From contig CAMYKI010000005.1 in the NCBI GenBank assembly GCA_947258985.1, forward strand, positions 1,123-60,238: DNA of 59,116 nucleotides. Reading direction: 5' to 3'. The stretch is from an uncultured Acidimicrobiaceae bacterium (GTDB taxonomy: Bacteria > Actinomycetota > Acidimicrobiia > Spongiisociales > UBA5794). Both the position numbers and the translations under genes were made by a program. Of the stretch, positions 34,569-43,315 are shown piece after piece. The notes under the pieces are model-generated. The model made no database searches, was not told the DNA's origin, and saw nothing but the letters and a program-made list of their open reading frames with translations. How positions within the stretch are numbered: position 1 is the stretch's first letter; every line of letters starts with the position of its first letter.

Positions 34569-36763
34569 GCGGCACGGTTGCGATTGCCGGGTGCCCGAAC
34601 TCGGGCAAGACCTCCCTATTCAATCAACTGACCGGGGCCAAGCAGAAAGTCGGCAACTGGCCCGGGCAAACGGTGGACCGATACTCGGGCGAATTCCGTT
34701 CCGGCGGCGAAACGTTCGAGATCGTCGATCTTCCCGGAACATACGGTCTAGTCGCAGTCTCGGCTGAAGAAGGTATTGCGTCGCGCTATCTGGTCGACGA
34801 CCGTCCCGATGTCGTCGTGACCGTCGTTGACGCGTCAAACCTCAACGGCAGCCTCCACCTAGTAGCTCAGATCGCTGAAGCCGGTCTGAACCAGGTTGTC
34901 GCATTGAACATGGTCGATGTGGCCGATCGGAGAGGCATCGATATCGACGAGGACGTCCTGGGTCGAGCGCTCGGGGTCGAGGTCGTTCGTACCGTGGCGA
35001 GGAAGGGCCAGGGAACTGATGAGTTGAAGGCCGCAGTGGCCCGAGCTGCCGGGAGGACACCGACTCAACTCGTAATCGACTACGGGGGAGTGGTCGAACG
35101 CCATGTCGGCAGTCTGGTCGAGAGCATCGCCGTCAGACCGGGCCTGGCCGCTCTCGGATCGCCCCGCTGGACCGCTCTGCAGCTGCTTGCCGCCGACGTC
35201 GCGACCCGCGACAGGGTCGCACAACTTCCGGGTGGTCACGCCGTGCTCGAGGCGGCCGCCGCGGATCGTGATGGGATAGCGGCGGAGACCGGGTTTGAGG
35301 CCGCGATTGAATTGGCGGAGCATCGCTTCAATTGGATCTCTCACCTCGTCGCGGATGTGAGTGGCCCCATCGAGATGGAGATGACCTGGTCGGATCAAGT
35401 CGACCGCGTTCTCACCAACAAGTTTCTCGGGATACCGATCTTCCTTGCGGTCATGTGGGTTGTGCTCCGGTTCACCGCGGATGCGACGGCCCCGTACCTC
35501 GACTGGGTGGACTCAACCATCTCGGGCCCTGTTGCCAGATGGGCAGTCGCGCTGCTCAGTGCCATGTCTCTGGACGGAGGCTGGGTGGAGAGCATGGTGG
35601 TCGACGGGGTTCTGGCCGGTGTCGGCGGTGTGCTCGTCTTCGTACCGGTCCTGTTCGGTTTGTACCTCATGCTTGCCCTGCTCGAAGACACCGGGTACAT
35701 GGCGCGGGCCGCAGCCGTAATGGATCGTTCGATGCGTGCCGTCGGCATACCCGGCAAGGCTTTTCTGCCGATGATGGTTGGCTTCGGCTGCACGGTTCCT
35801 GCCATATATGCGACCCGCACTCTCGACTCTTCCCGGGATCGGCTACTCACCGGTCTGATAACGCCGTTCATGTCTTGCGGAGCACGGCTCCCCGTGTACG
35901 TGCTGCTTGCGTCGATCTTCTTTGCCGGTGACAAGAGCATGGTGGTCTTCGCAATGTACGTGCTGGGGATTGCCGTCGCCGTGCTGATTGGTTTCCTTCT
36001 CAGCAAGACGGCACTTCGAGAAGAAGATCCGGCACCGTTTGTCATGGTGCTGCCGGAATTCCGGATGCCGAATGCGCGCACGGTTTGGATCCTCGTCCGT
36101 CAGCGCACCGCCTCGTTCATCAAGGGTGCCGGCACCACGATCCTGATTGCCAGCATGGCAGTGTGGCTGCTGCTTGCACTGCCGGTCACCGGCGATGGGA
36201 GCTTCGCCGACACCGATGTCGAGGACAGCGCGTTCGGTGTCGTCGCCAAAGGCTTTGCTCCCACCCTTGCGCCGCTCGGTTTCGGCGAATGGGAGCAATC
36301 CGGGGCTCTGCTTTCCGGCTTCGTGGCAAAGGAAGTCGTGGTCAGCACGATGGCGCAGCTGTACGCCGTAGACGGTGCCGTAGCAGAGGAGTCCACCAAC
36401 GGGTTTGTTGACGATGTAGGCGACATCGCGACCAGCTTTGTCGCTGCCGGCCGGGATACGCTCCTGGCAATCCCGCGGGTTATCGGCTTCGACTTCCTCG
36501 ATCTGGAGGATGAGTCGCAGAGCGAATTGCAGACGGCGGTGCGGACTTCGTTCGAGGACAGCAGCGGCGGGAAGGGTCAGCTCGCCGCCCTGGCGTTCAT
36601 GGTGTTTGTCCTGCTCTATACGCCGTGCATGGCCGCAGTCGGAGCGTTCCGGCAGGAGTTCGGGACCCGCTGGATGTGGGTGAGCGTGCTTGGCCAGGCA
36701 GCGATTGCGTGGATCGGAGCGTTCATCGTCTTCCAGGGCGGATCGTTGTTGGGGCTCGGATGA
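34565..36763 (+). CDS. feoB: Ferrous iron transport protein B
   Basis: The 732-residue protein has an N-terminal G domain: G1 GCPNSGKTS (about 9-17), G2 region NWPGQTVDR, G3 DLPGTYG and G4 NMVD. A helical linker and a membrane part with about eight segments follow, with gate motifs typical of FeoB (the first GFGCTVPAIYATRTL, then SCGARLPVYVLL). FeoB brings Fe(II) across the inner membrane, with GTP hydrolysis as a control step. It overlaps feoA and the FeoC-like gene by 4 bases each. The length is normal for the family. Confidence 0.95.
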   Translation: MSGTVAIAGCPNSGKTSLFNQLTGAKQKVGNWPGQTVDRYSGEFRSGGETFEIVDLPGTYGLVAVSAEEGIASRYLVDDRPDVVVTVVDASNLNGSLHLVAQIAEAGLNQVVALNMVDVADRRGIDIDEDVLGRALGVEVVRTVARKGQGTDELKAAVARAAGRTPTQLVIDYGGVVERHVGSLVESIAVRPGLAALGSPRWTALQLLAADVATRDRVAQLPGGHAVLEAAAADRDGIAAETGFEAAIELAEHRFNWISHLVADVSGPIEMEMTWSDQVDRVLTNKFLGIPIFLAVMWVVLRFTADATAPYLDWVDSTISGPVARWAVALLSAMSLDGGWVESMVVDGVLAGVGGVLVFVPVLFGLYLMLALLEDTGYMARAAAVMDRSMRAVGIPGKAFLPMMVGFGCTVPAIYATRTLDSSRDRLLTGLITPFMSCGARLPVYVLLASIFFAGDKSMVVFAMYVLGIAVAVLIGFLLSKTALREEDPAPFVMVLPEFRMPNARTVWILVRQRTASFIKGAGTTILIASMAVWLLLALPVTGDGSFADTDVEDSAFGVVAKGFAPTLAPLGFGEWEQSGALLSGFVAKEVVVSTMAQLYAVDGAVAEESTNGFVDDVGDIATSFVAAGRDTLLAIPRVIGFDFLDLEDESQSELQTAVRTSFEDSSGGKGQLAALAFMVFVLLYTPCMAAVGAFRQEFGTRWMWVSVLGQAAIAWIGAFIVFQGGSLLGLG

Positions 36764-37038
36764 AACTCTCCACGTTGCTCACCGAGATCGAGAATTCGAG
36801 CGGACCCGTTACCGGTATCGAACTATCGAGTCGATTGGGCGTGGCCCCGGCGACGGTCGCCCGGATGCTGGTGGCGTTGCGGGCCGCCGGACAGATCGGT
36901 CCGGAACTGCGCTCGGAGCCGGCCCCGGACACATGCGCATCTAGTGGTTCGTGCTCCATGTCCTGTCCCGGCCCCGGCGACTGTGCTCTGGTAGTCGACC
37001 TCAGCGTGACCGGACTCGAGATCCGGACGGCTCGCTAG
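36760..37038 (+). CDS. FeoC-like winged-helix protein with four cysteines
   Basis: The 92-residue protein begins with a winged helix (LTEIENSSGPVTGIELSSRL, then GVAPATVARMLVALRAAG). A Cys cluster follows at about residues 59, 65, 69 and 75 (C-x5-C-x3-C-x5-C), as in FeoC proteins that hold an oxygen-sensitive iron-sulphur cluster. FeoC regulates FeoB stability or transport. Its ATG overlaps the feoB stop by 4 bases. The gene is the last of the operon and is followed by a palindromic repeat. Confidence 0.8.
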   Translation: MKLSTLLTEIENSSGPVTGIELSSRLGVAPATVARMLVALRAAGQIGPELRSEPAPDTCASSGSCSMSCPGPGDCALVVDLSVTGLEIRTAR

Positions 37039-37099
37039 CGGGGTAGCAATCCCCGCACGAGCTGAGGGATTAGCTCGCCGTTTGTTGCATCTCGCACTT

Positions 37100-37153
37100 C
37101 CGGTTCTTGCGTATCTCAGGTCGGATATGCGACCCCAGATACGCAAGAACCGG
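37100..37153. repeat. Intergenic palindrome, copy 4 (type A)
   Basis: Arms start CCGGTTCTTGCGTATCT and end AGATACGCAAGAACCGG, with the core GGTCG-GATATG-CGACC and a two-base mismatch. It sits between the feo operon end and the convergent phosphatase gene, so it may serve as a two-way terminator. Confidence 0.85.
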
Positions 37154-37161
37154 GGTGGTCG

Positions 37162-37944
37162 TCAAGTGGGTTCGAGGAGATTCGCGCGTAGCCGTTCGAT
37201 CGTTTCGTCTGACAGACCCAGATTCCTGCGCACGTAGACATCGAACGACCCGGCCACTCGATCGATCTCGTCCCAGGCCGCCTCGATGTACTCGCTCTCG
37301 AGGACGAAGAATCGGCGCAGAGCGGCCCGGTTGTCCTCACTCAGCGGTGTGTCCGTGTACCTCCCGGTGACGTTGTCAAGGAACGCATCCTGATCCGGCA
37401 CAGTCCCGCCGATTCTCCCGTTCGATTGCAGATAGTCGGCCCGAACCTTCTCCCGGGGAACCCCGAGAATCGATAGCAGCAGGGCTGCCGCCATTCCGGT
37501 TCTGTCCTTGCCGCCAATGCAGTGAAAGACGAGGGGAAGGTTGGAGGGATCGCCGGCCAGTTCGAGCATCCGTCCGAGCTCAGGGCCGAAGTTGCTGATG
37601 AGACTGCGGTTGGCGTCCCTGAGATCGGGGAGCACCGTGAAATCACCTTCTTCCAGGGCTCGTTTCACGTGCGGCGCCATGCGCGAATCTCCTATCGGGA
37701 TCGCCACATACTCTGCTCCCGGGGGGACTTGATCGATGCCCGTCATCTCCCGCTCCATCTCCGGACGAAAATCGACGACCGTTCGCAACCCGGCATCGGT
37801 GAGACGCTGCATGTCGTCACCGGTTAGGTTCGCCAGGTGGCCGGAGCGGAACACCAACCCTGATCGCACCTTGTATCCGCCAACCGTCTCCTCGCCCCCT
37901 AGATCACGAAAGTTGGGGGCACCATCGAGGGTGATCGGCGACAT
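37162..37944 (-). CDS. Tyrosine-protein phosphatase (PTP, DSP-like)
   Basis: The 260-residue protein opens with NFRDLGGEETVGGYKVRSG and holds the phosphatase P-loop HCIGGKDRTG (Cys142, Arg148) and the general-acid region near 86. Such proteins, related to MptpB, act on phosphotyrosine, phosphoserine or phosphoinositides. The ATG at 37944 is chosen since GGAGG lies 6 bases upstream; an open frame reaches 38046 but begins inside the DM13 gene. The role is not known. It ends 8 bases after a palindromic repeat. Confidence 0.85.
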   Translation of the reverse strand: MSPITLDGAPNFRDLGGEETVGGYKVRSGLVFRSGHLANLTGDDMQRLTDAGLRTVVDFRPEMEREMTGIDQVPPGAEYVAIPIGDSRMAPHVKRALEEGDFTVLPDLRDANRSLISNFGPELGRMLELAGDPSNLPLVFHCIGGKDRTGMAAALLLSILGVPREKVRADYLQSNGRIGGTVPDQDAFLDNVTGRYTDTPLSEDNRAALRRFFVLESEYIEAAWDEIDRVAGSFDVYVRRNLGLSDETIERLRANLLEPT

Positions 37945-37997
37945 AGGTTCCTCCGGGGGCGATTGGCGCAGACATTGTGCCACCGGCCGCGATGGCC

Positions 37998-38633
37998 TCA
38001 GCCGGTCAGGGGGGCGGCAGCGAACGGAACGGAAAACCGTTTGCACCAGATGAGCACGAACTGATGGACCTCGGGGTCGAATTCGGGTGGTAGTTCGTAG
38101 TTCTGCCCTCCGACGTTGCCCTTGATCGTCCCCAGTTCGATGAACTCGCCGGGGTCACCACCGTCATAGGTGTCCGACTCCAGCACCCACACCCAGAGGT
38201 CGGGGCCATTTTGGATGTCGGTGTCATCCTCGAAGCGCAGCACATGATCGCCGCCCTGGGCATAGACGGTCGCGGTGCCCGATGCCGTGTGATCGATGCC
38301 GAAGAACGACCCGGTTCCCACGGCGACCGGGCCGGTCGGTTCTGGCGCGGCAGTGGTCGTGGTCGTCGTGGTAGTTGTCTCCGCAGGTTCGTCGCCCGGC
38401 GCTGCCGTCGTCGCCGGCGGCGTGGTCGTGGTTGTCGGCGGTGCGGTTGCTGTCGTCGTGGGTGTTGTGTCTGCCGCGGCCGAAACGGGGAATGCATCGG
38501 CCAGGGATTCGTCGACAACGTCATCGACGAAGAGCTTGTCCGGCCGGAACAGAAGGAACGCCACGATCAGCAGCGCGGCGCCGGCGCCGATGACCGGCCA
38601 TTTGAAGCGTTTTAACAGGTCCAAGTCTCTCAC
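37998..38633 (-). CDS. Membrane-anchored DM13-domain protein with Thr/Pro linker
   Basis: After a short basic tail comes a membrane segment (VIGAGAALLIVAFLLF), a Thr/Pro/Ala-rich linker and a C-terminal DM13 domain: GTGSFFGIDHTASGTATVYA, then LWVWVLES and HQFVLIWCKRFSVPF. DM13 domains are proposed to take part in electron transfer with a conserved Cys, which is visible here (IWCKRF). It faces the outside of the membrane. The GTG at 38633 is preferred over a TTG at 38660, with moderate certainty. It may share an operon with the phosphatase. Confidence 0.7.
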   Translation of the reverse strand: MRDLDLLKRFKWPVIGAGAALLIVAFLLFRPDKLFVDDVVDESLADAFPVSAAADTTPTTTATAPPTTTTTPPATTAAPGDEPAETTTTTTTTTAAPEPTGPVAVGTGSFFGIDHTASGTATVYAQGGDHVLRFEDDTDIQNGPDLWVWVLESDTYDGGDPGEFIELGTIKGNVGGQNYELPPEFDPEVHQFVLIWCKRFSVPFAAAPLTG

Positions 38634-38732
38634 CCCATGGGTCGTTGTTGAAAAGGCCAACGCCGACCGTACCGCACAACGTTCCGCGATCGGCTGCTGT
38701 TCTCCGAATGTTCACAGACTGGTGTCGTGCGG

Positions 38733-39767
38733 TCAGATGGTCTTGGTTACCTTGGAAAGACCACGCGGCTGGTCGGTATTCAGCCCTTTGATGGTGCCCA
38801 GGTGATAGGTGAACAATTGCGCCGCGATGATCGAGGGGATCGGGCTGATCCACTCCGGCATGTCGGCCGGGATCGTGATCCCATACCGGGCAGTCTCGAG
38901 CGCTTCGTGCCTGTTGGAAATGGCGACGCTTCTGGCGTGACGCTGTTTGGTCACGTTCCCTAGGAGCGTCTCCATGTCATCGAACAGTGGTCCGTTGGGC
39001 GCAACCGCCAGGATGGGAAACCCGGGTTCGACAACCGCTATCGGGCCGTGCCGAAAATCGGCTGTGGAGTACGGGTGGGCGAGGGCGTACGTCACTTCCT
39101 GGACCTTGAGTGCCCACTCATATGCCGTGGAGTGGTTGTAACCCCGGCCGAGGACGGCGCACGCCCTCATGTCTGCGAAGTTGGCGGCGATGTTGGCGAT
39201 GTTGTCCTCGGAGTCGAGGACCGACCCGGCGTATGTCGCCAGGTTGCCGAGCTCGGCTCCGGTGTGCGCGGGGTCGAGGGCGGCGGAGAGCATCGCAACG
39301 GCGAGCAGTTGGGTGGTGTAGGTCTTCGTCGCAGCCACAGCCAGTTCCCGGCCCGCCTGGATGTCGATCACCATGTCCGCCTGATGAGCCATCGGCGAGC
39401 TGGTCTCGTTGGTGATGACAAGCGTCGGCCTGCCCTGCTTGCGGCCTTCGGCGATTACCGCGACCAGGTCCGGTGATTCTCCCGACTGGGAGATACCGAC
39501 GACAAGGGCGCCGTCGAGCTGGGGCGGTTTGTTGTAGCTCGTGAAGAGCGACGGAGCGGCCAGGGCGACGGGTATGCCGTTATGAGCGGCCCACAGGTAC
39601 TTCGCATACCTGGCGGCGTTGTCGGATGTTCCCCGTGCCGCGATGAGCGCGTAGTCGAACGAGGCTGCGCCCAGGCTCAGTGCAATCTTCGCCAGCGGGC
39701 CATGGTTCAGTTCGAGCGCTCCGGCGAAGACCTCGGGCTGCTCTCCGATCTCGGAACGCATCGTCAT
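38733..39767 (-). CDS. SIS-domain sugar phosphate isomerase/deaminase, NagB-II/GlmS-like
   Basis: The 344-residue protein has two SIS domains and no glutaminase domain, as in NagB-II and AgaS. Key segments are IGEQPEVFAGAL, AARGTSDNAARYAKYLWAAH, VGISQSGESPDLV and TNETSSPMA, ending with NTDQPRGLSKVTKT, which matches the GlmS isomerase tail. It likely converts an amino-sugar phosphate to the keto-sugar phosphate with ammonia release. The ATG overlaps the PIG-L stop by 4 bases, so it is coupled to the deacetylase. An open frame goes further upstream without family character. Confidence 0.85.
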   Translation of the reverse strand: MTMRSEIGEQPEVFAGALELNHGPLAKIALSLGAASFDYALIAARGTSDNAARYAKYLWAAHNGIPVALAAPSLFTSYNKPPQLDGALVVGISQSGESPDLVAVIAEGRKQGRPTLVITNETSSPMAHQADMVIDIQAGRELAVAATKTYTTQLLAVAMLSAALDPAHTGAELGNLATYAGSVLDSEDNIANIAANFADMRACAVLGRGYNHSTAYEWALKVQEVTYALAHPYSTADFRHGPIAVVEPGFPILAVAPNGPLFDDMETLLGNVTKQRHARSVAISNRHEALETARYGITIPADMPEWISPIPSIIAAQLFTYHLGTIKGLNTDQPRGLSKVTKTI

Positions 39768-40609
39768 GTAAGGCGGCCGATTCGATCTGAGACCTCTTGC
39801 TCCATCCGCCAAACGTGGTCGGAAACGTATGTTGCCGCGTCCGTCGAGTCGTTGACCAGGGGGGTGAGATCCATGGCGTAGATCAAGGCCTCTGCCTGGT
39901 CGACGTTGTGGCTCTCCGAGAAGGTGGCGTGGGCAAGGCGGCGGCCGGCGGTGGCGAGGTCGTAACGTTTGCCTCCGGAGATCTGCGAGTCGTAGACACC
40001 CATGAGTGCGGCCGAGAGGTTGGCGTGGGACGTGACGTCGAATGCGACCTTGTCGGCGTCGGCCATCCAGTCCAGGTCGCGCCAGACTTCGCATCCGTAA
40101 ACGGCATGCGGCCTCGTGTTGTCGGGGAGCCTGCGGATAGCGGCAATCGTACGCAGGGCCACTGCAACGTGGGTGTCGTGTTTGTCGGCGAGGTTGTGTG
40201 TGTAGACGATCTCGGGGCGGGCATCGTTGATTAACTCTGCGAGCTCGTTGACGATCGCCTCGTTGGAGCCATCCTTCGCCGCCGAGCTCGGGTAGTCGAG
40301 AAGCACCGCCGCTCCGTACTCGCCGACGACGGCGGCCTTCTTTTCCTCTACCGTCCGAACCCGGCTCATCTCATCGTCGGTGTAGTTGCCGTAGAAGTCG
40401 GAACGGGGGCTGCCTGCCCCGTCGGTCACGGTGATCCCGAGAAACCACCTGTCCTGCCGGCCGAAGCACTGCTGGATTCCGTCATGCGCCATGATCGGGA
40501 TGTCGTCCTGATGTGCGCCGACTGCAAGGTGAGTTGTCCGCCGGATCGCGGTTCCGACCGCGGCATCATCCGGCACAAAGATCTGGGCGCCCGGGTTTGT
40601 GAACTCCAT
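39764..40609 (-). CDS. PIG-L-family deacetylase, divergent motif
   Basis: The 281-residue protein shows the PIG-L/LmbE fold. The metal motif is GAHQDDIPIMAHDG (about 31-44) where the family usually has AHPDDE; the third metal-ligand region is THNLADKHDTHVAVA. Family members remove acetyl from N-acetylglucosamine-type conjugates. Lying next to an SIS isomerase and a kinase-like protein, it probably deacetylates an N-acetylated sugar (or phosphate) in the cytosol. The ATG at 40609 overlaps the upstream stop (TGATG). Confidence 0.8.
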   Translation of the reverse strand: MEFTNPGAQIFVPDDAAVGTAIRRTTHLAVGAHQDDIPIMAHDGIQQCFGRQDRWFLGITVTDGAGSPRSDFYGNYTDDEMSRVRTVEEKKAAVVGEYGAAVLLDYPSSAAKDGSNEAIVNELAELINDARPEIVYTHNLADKHDTHVAVALRTIAAIRRLPDNTRPHAVYGCEVWRDLDWMADADKVAFDVTSHANLSAALMGVYDSQISGGKRYDLATAGRRLAHATFSESHNVDQAEALIYAMDLTPLVNDSTDAATYVSDHVWRMEQEVSDRIGRLT

Positions 40610-42009
40610 CACACGGTCTCCTCTCGAAGTTCCGGCAGGCTGGCCGCCGCCACCGACTGGCCGACTCGTTTCATCCGCTCATCGGGCACGTGCAATTCCA
40701 TCTTCAGTTCCGGGAACTGTGAAGCCAGGACGGAGCGCGCCTGCTCGACGATGATCTTGCCGCCTTCGCCTGACGTGACCCGGCCGAGCACGAGAACATG
40801 ATCGATGTCGTAGAAGTCGGCGTAGTGGGCAAGGGCGTAGCCGAACCAGATACCGATGGTCTCGTAAATGGCAGGCACCCGGTCGTCACCATCTGACATG
40901 AGCTCCTGGACGACGACCAGCTTCTGCGCGGGTGTCATTGTTGGATCTAGATCGATACCGGCCCTGGCGGCGAGCCGGATTACGCCCGTCTGGCAGAAGT
41001 ACTGAACTCCGCAGCCGACATCGCCGGACCATTCGTCGGCCGGTGCATCCTCCTGATAGTCGAACGGGGCGAAGGCAAGCTCGTTGAGCCAGCGAGTGAT
41101 GGTTCCTTCCGGTGTTACGTACCCAACCGCCTCGCTCGAGCCCATAGCGACGCCGAGGACGGCATTCGACTCGAGGCTCATCGACCCGGCAAGTGCTGTG
41201 ACCTCGCCGTCATTGACCACGTTGAGGGGGACATCCCATTCATTGCGAATCCTGACGAACAAGTCGGTGGCGGCGGAATCGAACTCCTTGCGGGACAGCC
41301 CGCGGAACAGCGAAGCCACCCTCACCCGATCGTCGATCCACACACCCGCCGAGCTACCACCAATGGCATCAACGGTTGGCAGATGCTCGGCGGCTTTCTC
41401 GAGGCCGGCAACTATGCGTTCGTAGTGGTAGGAAAGTTCGGTGGCGTCTCGCGGCATCCAGGGGAACTCGTCTGCGTAGACGGCTTCGCCATCGATGACG
41501 GCGCTGATCTTGTAGTCGCTGGCACCTAGATCGAACCCGATGCGGTTGCCCTCGAGGTGACGACCCAGCGAGACAGTGGGTTCCTTGGTATCTGGAACCG
41601 TGCCCGTGTACTCGATGGTGAACGGCGTCTCGTACACCCGGGTCATGAAGTCGACATCGAACGAACGGGAACCCTGCGGCGAGTAGACCTTCTGCAGATG
41701 ATTTGCGACCCCGGCAGAGCCGGAGATGAGCACCTTGCTGGCGCCGCGCTGCCACAGAAGGAACTTGAGTAGTCGCTCGACAAAAGCGTTGTTGGCAGAT
41801 GCGAGGAGGCTGTCATCGTCGTAGATGACCGTTTCGTAGGTTGAGATGGCGCCGCCAGGGCGTTGCAGCCCTATACGAAGAGTGGACCCTTCGCCGGAGG
41901 CGGCTACCGCGGTGCGGAACGCTCGGTTGGCAAGCACGGCAGGGCGAAAGCCCGGGTCGAGGGGAGGGACTACGAGGGGCTCGAATTCAGCGTGGTCGGC
42001 GACTGCCAT
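40609..42009 (-). CDS. ASKHA/ROK-like sugar kinase-like protein
   Basis: The 466-residue protein has an ASKHA ATPase core: phosphate 1 motif GFDLGASDYKISAVIDG (about 157-173), GGSSAGVW and the catalytic-Asp region VVNDGEVTALAG, then the AMGSSEAVGY motif. ROK kinases phosphorylate glucose, mannose, N-acetylglucosamine or fructose. The usual ROK zinc motif is not seen and a 150-residue N-terminal extension of unknown role is present, so the kinase activity is not proven. Its start overlaps the ROK regulator stop by 1 base (TAATG). Its product could feed the deacetylase or isomerase step. Confidence 0.75.
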   Translation of the reverse strand: MAVADHAEFEPLVVPPLDPGFRPAVLANRAFRTAVAASGEGSTLRIGLQRPGGAISTYETVIYDDDSLLASANNAFVERLLKFLLWQRGASKVLISGSAGVANHLQKVYSPQGSRSFDVDFMTRVYETPFTIEYTGTVPDTKEPTVSLGRHLEGNRIGFDLGASDYKISAVIDGEAVYADEFPWMPRDATELSYHYERIVAGLEKAAEHLPTVDAIGGSSAGVWIDDRVRVASLFRGLSRKEFDSAATDLFVRIRNEWDVPLNVVNDGEVTALAGSMSLESNAVLGVAMGSSEAVGYVTPEGTITRWLNELAFAPFDYQEDAPADEWSGDVGCGVQYFCQTGVIRLAARAGIDLDPTMTPAQKLVVVQELMSDGDDRVPAIYETIGIWFGYALAHYADFYDIDHVLVLGRVTSGEGGKIIVEQARSVLASQFPELKMELHVPDERMKRVGQSVAAASLPELREETV

Positions 42010-43220
42010 TACACAACTCCCAGTTCCTGACTTACGACATTTGCGGCCGCACCCATACGGACTGCTCTGTCACCCGTGCGGCCGTAGCAAAGCTCGAGCT
42101 TCGAGGCGAGGGTGGGGAGCACGGCGCGGTCAATTGCGGAACGAAGGCTATCGAGGAACGGATCGCCGAGTGCTGAGACGATGCCGCTGATCACGACCCG
42201 ATGGATGTCCAGAATGGCGACGGTGGTGGACAACACTCGACCCAGATTGTCTGCGGTCTCTTCGATGATGCTCAGAATCTGTTGATCCCCGGCGGCCGCT
42301 GCGGCACCTGCGTCCCGGAGGTCCTCGAGACCCCCGGCCTGGTTGGGGAGGAATGGTGCACACACCTCGACGAGTCGAGGGACGGCCGCCATGGTTTCGA
42401 GACAGCCCGACTTCCCGCAGTGGCAGGGGATGCCCTTCGGATCGACGACAACATGGCCGATCTCTCCGGCCGCGGAGTCCTCACCGCCGTGGACTCGACC
42501 GTCGAGCAGAACTCCAGCTCCAATTCCGTTGCCGATCTTCAGTACGAGGAGGTTCTCGGCTTCGTGGTCGCCGAACGAGTACTCGGCAAGGGCTGCCGCC
42601 CTGCTGTTGTTGATGACGTAGACGGGCAACGAGTACCGATCGGAGAGGAGGGCACCGAGCGGCACGTCGTGCCAGTCGAGATATGAGGCTTCGACAACCG
42701 TTCCTTCGTCGTCGACTACCCCCGGTGTACCAATTCCGATACCAAGCACGGGGGCGGGCGTTTCACCCATCAAGTCATCGATTGTGTCGACCAGTTGGTC
42801 TATGCCCTCCTGTCCCTGAACAGATTGACGCGACCTGATCGTGCGGTAGGAGGAGGTGCCCTTGAGGTCCAGTACCGAGCCCACTCGTTCGCTGTCGCTG
42901 AGATCGACGGCGACAATGCTTCGGGCCCCGGCGTTTACGCCGTAGAGGGTGGGCGGCTTGCCACCCGCAGACGGCCCGGTGCCGAGCTCGGTGACAAACC
43001 CGTCGCTCTCCAGCTCGGCGACCAATTGGGAGATTGTTGCCGGGGTGAGTCCGGTAGTCCTTGCGATGTCGGCACGACTGATAGAGCCCGCCCCGAGGAT
43101 GCACTGGAGTACGAGACGCAAGTTGTGGCTGCGCTGATCGTGGCGGGTTGCTTTGTGTTGGACACGGAGGCGCGGAGAGATTTGCGGTTCCCAACTTCGG
43201 TAACTATGTTTATCAAACAT
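42009..43220 (-). CDS. ROK-family transcriptional regulator (NagC/XylR type)
   Basis: The 403-residue protein has an N-terminal winged helix (SISRADIARTTGLTPATISQ) and a ROK domain (IGIGTPGVVD, INNSRAAALAEYSFG, KIGNGIGAGVLLDG and the zinc motif CHCGKSGCLETM). NagC/Mlc-type proteins bind a sugar or its phosphate. It heads the minus-strand operon and faces the ABC operon, so it likely controls both. The ATG at 43220 has GAGGA 6-7 bases upstream. A 17-bp palindrome covers the start codon. Confidence 0.9.
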   Translation of the reverse strand: MFDKHSYRSWEPQISPRLRVQHKATRHDQRSHNLRLVLQCILGAGSISRADIARTTGLTPATISQLVAELESDGFVTELGTGPSAGGKPPTLYGVNAGARSIVAVDLSDSERVGSVLDLKGTSSYRTIRSRQSVQGQEGIDQLVDTIDDLMGETPAPVLGIGIGTPGVVDDEGTVVEASYLDWHDVPLGALLSDRYSLPVYVINNSRAAALAEYSFGDHEAENLLVLKIGNGIGAGVLLDGRVHGGEDSAAGEIGHVVVDPKGIPCHCGKSGCLETMAAVPRLVEVCAPFLPNQAGGLEDLRDAGAAAAAGDQQILSIIEETADNLGRVLSTTVAILDIHRVVISGIVSALGDPFLDSLRSAIDRAVLPTLASKLELCYGRTGDRAVRMGAAANVVSQELGVV

Positions 43221-43221
43221 A
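43205..43221. promoter_or_regulatory. Palindrome TATGTTT-ATC-AAACATA at the ROK regulator start
   Basis: The 17-bp site has two perfect 7-bp arms in an AT-rich stretch between the divergent sugar operons. It overlaps the regulator start codon, which suggests autorepression. It is the best candidate ROK operator in the region. Confidence 0.55.
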
Positions 43222-43315
43222 CTAAGTCCTCATCACTTCCGTCAAATACGGATTCCGCTCAGGAGACGCCCGTGATGAGGCTGACCTTTGCTAGGTCTAC
43301 GGAGGAGAAGAAAGT

